NCBI GenBank assembly: GCA_964495805.1
Contig: CAZBWV010000062.1
Span: 1 to 27,417 of the forward strand
Reading direction: 5' to 3'
Source of the DNA: JALXCH01 sp964495805
Lineage (GTDB): Bacteria > Calditrichota > Calditrichia > RBG-13-44-9
DNA: 27,417 bases
In this document: in pieces, positions 24,798 to 27,417 of the stretch
Numbering within the stretch: the stretch's first letter is position 1
Layout: each line of letters begins with the position of its first letter
Notes under the pieces: generated by a model
Database searches by the model: none
What the model was told of the DNA's origin: nothing
What the model saw: the letters and a program-made list of their open reading frames with translations, nothing else
Translations under genes and position numbers: made by a program

Positions 24798-26054
24798 ATG
24801 CAATCGAAATTAGAAAAACAGAAGCAAATTTTTCAGCTGTTAAATCAACAATTCTCCAATCTTCTGGAAGATTTATCCGGGAATTCTACCGATGCCAGTA
24901 ACTTACCAATTGAACAGAAAGAAGCCGTCTCCGAACAATTTCAACTTCTGGACAAAGTTTATAATTTTTACAAGTGCATCATCCAGAATATTAATAGTGG
25001 GTTATTAACTCTGGATCTGGATGGGGAAATTACCTTTGCCAACCGCATGGCTGCAGACATGCTGGGTTATAACGTGAAAGAATTGCTGGGACGTTATGTG
25101 ACCGAATTATTTCCCGAGGATGTGGAAACCCGCAAATTTCTGAAATCCATTTTTATCCCCGGCAAAAAAGTGGACGAAAAAGAGATTGTTTTTCGCAAAA
25201 AAGACGGTTCCAATATAATTGTTGGGGTAAGTGCTTCGCCTATTCACGACAAGAATAATAAATTCGACGGAGTGATCCTGCTATTTCGGGATTTAACCGA
25301 AATCCGACAATTAAAAATGCAGGTGGAACGGATGGAACGGCTGGCTTTGCTGGGAGAACTTTCTGCGGGAATTGCTCACGAAATTCGCAATCCCTTAGCT
25401 GGTATTAAAGCTGCCGCTCAGGTTCTGGAAGAAAGTTTCGGTGCGGATGATTTTCGCAACCAGATCATTACTCGCATCGTGCGGGAAGTGGACAAAGCCA
25501 ACCGTCTGCTGCAGGAATTTTTCAAATTTGCCCGCCCCACCAAACCCAAATTGAATTTTCACGATATCGAAATGATTATTGACGGCGTGTACCTGCTGCT
25601 GGCACCCAAAATGCAAAAGCGGAATATTCAATTCCAGGCCGATTTCGGCAGCAATGTACCCCAGGTATTTGTCGATGAAACCCAGATTGAACAGGTCATC
25701 CTGAATCTCTTTTTGAACGCTATCGATGCCATGCCCGATGGAGGAACCCTTCGGGTGGCAACCTACAAAAAAAAGCTACGGCTATTAGAAGAAGAAAGAG
25801 ATAAACTAAAGGTCAATCGATCTCAATTCGAATATGTGATGGTGGAAATTTCGGACACCGGAACGGGAATTCCCGAAAAAGAACTGGACAAGATTTTTAA
25901 TCCTTTTTACACCACCAAAGCAGAAGGTGTTGGATTGGGACTCTCCATTTGCAGCCGACTGATATCAGAAAACGGGGGAAAAATTGATGTTACCAGCAAA
26001 GTTAACGAAGGAACCACATTCATTCTGGCATTACCAGCTTTTTTGCACCATTAG
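24798..26054 (+). CDS. PAS-domain sensor histidine kinase (NtrB/AtoS-like)
   Basis: A 418-residue soluble kinase. A helical N-terminus (1-50) precedes a PAS domain (about 57-170, with GEITFANRMAADMLGY), then the dimerisation domain with phospho-acceptor H194 in LSAGIAHEIRNPLAGI, and the ATPase domain with N307 in NLFLNAIDAMPDGG, DTGTGIP from D353 and VGLGLSICSRLI. The HEIRNPL form is typical of the NtrB/AtoS/ZraS group. The likely partner is the single-domain receiver that starts 23 nt downstream. No transmembrane segment is present, so the signal is intracellular. Confidence 0.93.
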   Translation: MQSKLEKQKQIFQLLNQQFSNLLEDLSGNSTDASNLPIEQKEAVSEQFQLLDKVYNFYKCIIQNINSGLLTLDLDGEITFANRMAADMLGYNVKELLGRYVTELFPEDVETRKFLKSIFIPGKKVDEKEIVFRKKDGSNIIVGVSASPIHDKNNKFDGVILLFRDLTEIRQLKMQVERMERLALLGELSAGIAHEIRNPLAGIKAAAQVLEESFGADDFRNQIITRIVREVDKANRLLQEFFKFARPTKPKLNFHDIEMIIDGVYLLLAPKMQKRNIQFQADFGSNVPQVFVDETQIEQVILNLFLNAIDAMPDGGTLRVATYKKKLRLLEEERDKLKVNRSQFEYVMVEISDTGTGIPEKELDKIFNPFYTTKAEGVGLGLSICSRLISENGGKIDVTSKVNEGTTFILALPAFLHH

Positions 26055-26077
26055 GGTTCATAATTGTTGGAGGGGAT

Positions 26078-26455
26078 ATGGACAGAAATAATTTAAAACG
26101 GTTATTGATTGTGGATGACGAAGAAACACTCACATTTAGTCTATATCAAACTTTCATCAATTCGCCGATTGAGTGCGAGGTGGTCACCGCTTCGTCGGGG
26201 AACGAAGCACTGGAGAAAATTGAGGAAGGGCCGTTTGATGTGGTGATTACGGACATTGCCATGCCCGGCATTAACGGTCTGGATTTGCTGGCTATGATCA
26301 AGGCGAAACATCCGGACACTAAAGTGATCGTGATTACCGCTTACGGATCGGACGAGCGGGAGGAGCAGGCCTATCAGCGCGGTGCGGAACGGTATGTGGA
26401 AAAACCGTTCGACCTTCGGGAAATCCGCGATATGGTGACTAAAATGATAAGTTAA
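26078..26455 (+). CDS. Stand-alone response regulator receiver protein
   Basis: A 125-residue CheY-like receiver without an output domain. The acidic pair D13/D14 lies in IVDDEE, the phospho-acceptor is D59 in VVITDIAMPG, the switch threonine is T87 in VITAYG and the conserved lysine is K109 in VEKPF. The gene lies between the kinase and the DUF4388 (PATAN) gene, with a GGAGGGG ribosome binding site before ATG 26078. It probably takes phosphate from the kinase and acts by protein contact, possibly with the PATAN proteins downstream, which is an inference from gene order. Confidence 0.93.
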   Translation: MDRNNLKRLLIVDDEETLTFSLYQTFINSPIECEVVTASSGNEALEKIEEGPFDVVITDIAMPGINGLDLLAMIKAKHPDTKVIVITAYGSDEREEQAYQRGAERYVEKPFDLREIRDMVTKMIS

Positions 26456-26459
26456 TTGT

Positions 26460-27110
26460 ATGGTATTAGTCGGAAATTTAAAAGATTTAAAATTAGCCAA
26501 TATTATTCAGATTAATTGCATCGAACGCAATGTGGCCCGGGTTATTGTGACCACTCCGGATCGTAAGGGGTACATTTACTTTGCCGAAGGGAAAATTGTG
26601 CATGCGGAATTTCACCCGTTTGTGGGGGAAAAGGCAGTGTACGAGATGCTGGCGCTCACCGATGGGCAGTTTAAAGTGGAAGCGGGAATTCAAGCGCCAT
26701 CTCAGACTATCACCCGTCCATGGAATTCGGTGGTGCTGGAAGGACTGCGAATTATTGATGAAAAGAATCAGCAAGTTTCACCCATTCCGGTCCAATGGTT
26801 TCAGATCATCTCCAGCTATCAGGGGGTATTAGGGGTAGCGGTGGTGGACTTTAACGGACGGTTGATCGAAGGAAAACTGCATAACGAAAAGAAACCTCTT
26901 ATCTTTACTTTTATCTGGTACAAAATTAAAAAAATGCTCACCCTGTTCTATTCGGAAGATTTTCAGTATGCCTACATTCGCATGGGGGATCACTATCTGT
27001 TTATTTTCGAGGTTAAACCTAATCTGGTACTGGTGGAAACCGAGCTGGATATCGACATCCATTTGTTTGTTTTACAGGTTAAAAAATTATTGAAACGGGT
27101 GACACGATAA
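26460..27110 (+). CDS. DUF4388 (PATAN) protein with roadblock/LC7-like C-terminal domain
   Basis: A 216-residue protein. Residues about 1-105 match the DUF4388/PATAN pattern: LVGNLKDLKLANIIQINCIER, then YIYFAEGKIVHAEF, GEKAVYEMLALTDGQFKVE. Residues about 112-210 look like a roadblock/LC7 fold, with GVLGVAVVDFNGRLIEG and later HYLFIFEVKPNLVLVETE. PATAN domains are known from PatA-type regulators that control motility and cell patterning by binding other proteins; roadblock domains act as regulators of small GTPases such as MglA. The gene starts 4 nt after the receiver gene without a clear ribosome binding site, so translation is probably coupled. The roadblock call is moderate in strength. Confidence 0.75.
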   Translation: MVLVGNLKDLKLANIIQINCIERNVARVIVTTPDRKGYIYFAEGKIVHAEFHPFVGEKAVYEMLALTDGQFKVEAGIQAPSQTITRPWNSVVLEGLRIIDEKNQQVSPIPVQWFQIISSYQGVLGVAVVDFNGRLIEGKLHNEKKPLIFTFIWYKIKKMLTLFYSEDFQYAYIRMGDHYLFIFEVKPNLVLVETELDIDIHLFVLQVKKLLKRVTR

Positions 27111-27123
27111 GAAGGAGTTTGCA

Positions 27124-27417
27124 GTGCTTTTACCTCCGGGAACGATTCTGCACAAAGATTTGAATACTTCGTTTACCAATTTCGAAGAGCTGTTGCTGAA
27201 TCTTAAGGAAAATCGTTTTAGTGGCTATCTTCATCTGAACTTCTGGGGATATGAAGGAATTCTGGTGCTGGACAACGGTAAGATTATTCAAGGTTCCAGT
27301 GTAGAAGAACGATCGTTGCAGTTGGGCGAGCAGGGAATACAAAAAATTTTACAGAAAGCCAGAGAAAAAGATGGCACAATCGATGTCCACCAGCTGAGCA
27401 ATGAAGTGGCGATTGGA
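27124..27417 (+). CDS. DUF4388-like protein, 3' end beyond the window
   Basis: An open frame of 98 codons that begins at GTG 27124 with AAGGAG at 27112-27117 and runs off the window. The segment FEELLLNLKENRFSGYLHLN followed by WGYEGILVLDNGKIIQGS has the strand and glycine pattern of the first half of a DUF4388/PATAN domain. It follows the previous PATAN gene by 13 nt and likely belongs to the same operon. The start could only be GTG here, since no ATG lies near the ribosome binding site. What follows the domain is unseen. Confidence 0.65.
   Translation, partial: MLLPPGTILHKDLNTSFTNFEELLLNLKENRFSGYLHLNFWGYEGILVLDNGKIIQGSSVEERSLQLGEQGIQKILQKAREKDGTIDVHQLSNEVAIG

Overview
The window looks like chromosomal DNA from a Gram-negative, probably anaerobic bacterium with mid-range GC. 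The Gram-negative reading rests on two heptosyltransferase-family (GT9) proteins, a Sec-exported multiheme cytochrome c and an exported MsrA. Oxygen-sensitive metabolism is indicated by a glycyl radical enzyme with its radical SAM activase. Two candidate promoters (near 10832 and 24664) resemble FCB-group promoters, and the gene mix would suit Calditrichota or a neighbouring lineage, but that placement is an inference. I saw no rRNA, tRNA, CRISPR array, integrase, transposase or phage gene.

Layout. (1) 240-5713, + strand: a frameshifted Uma2-type endonuclease gene, a glycyl-radical activase, a HypD-like hydroxyproline dehydratase and an Xaa-Pro aminopeptidase. Together they suggest breakdown of proline/hydroxyproline-containing peptides. 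(2) 5704-5842: an array of G-runs with a period near 9 nt. (3) 6038-10821: an EamA transporter, an exported MsrA (- strand), GlgC (glycogen synthesis), an alkyladenine DNA glycosylase and a PAP2-type membrane protein. (4) 11084-13090: a fusion of 11 c-type hemes to a FdnI/HydC-like cytochrome b, closed by a terminator shared with the convergent kinase gene. (5) 13124-17518, - strand: a 1072-residue hybrid histidine kinase and, upstream of it, a short pyruvate kinase-like protein with degenerate motifs. (6) 17663-24515, + strand: two overlapping GT9 genes, MeaB, two adjacent GT4 genes and a DUF3108 protein, ended by a strong terminator. (7) 24798 to the window end: a PAS histidine kinase, a stand-alone receiver, a PATAN(DUF4388)/roadblock-like protein and a second DUF4388-like gene that runs off the edge.

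The themes are anaerobic amino acid use, membrane-to-periplasm electron transfer, envelope glycosylation and signalling. The most notable items are the HypD/activase/Xaa-Pro peptidase cluster, the cytochrome fusion with four internal copies of a diheme module, the reduced pyruvate kinase paralogue, the kinase-receiver-PATAN cluster and the G-run array.
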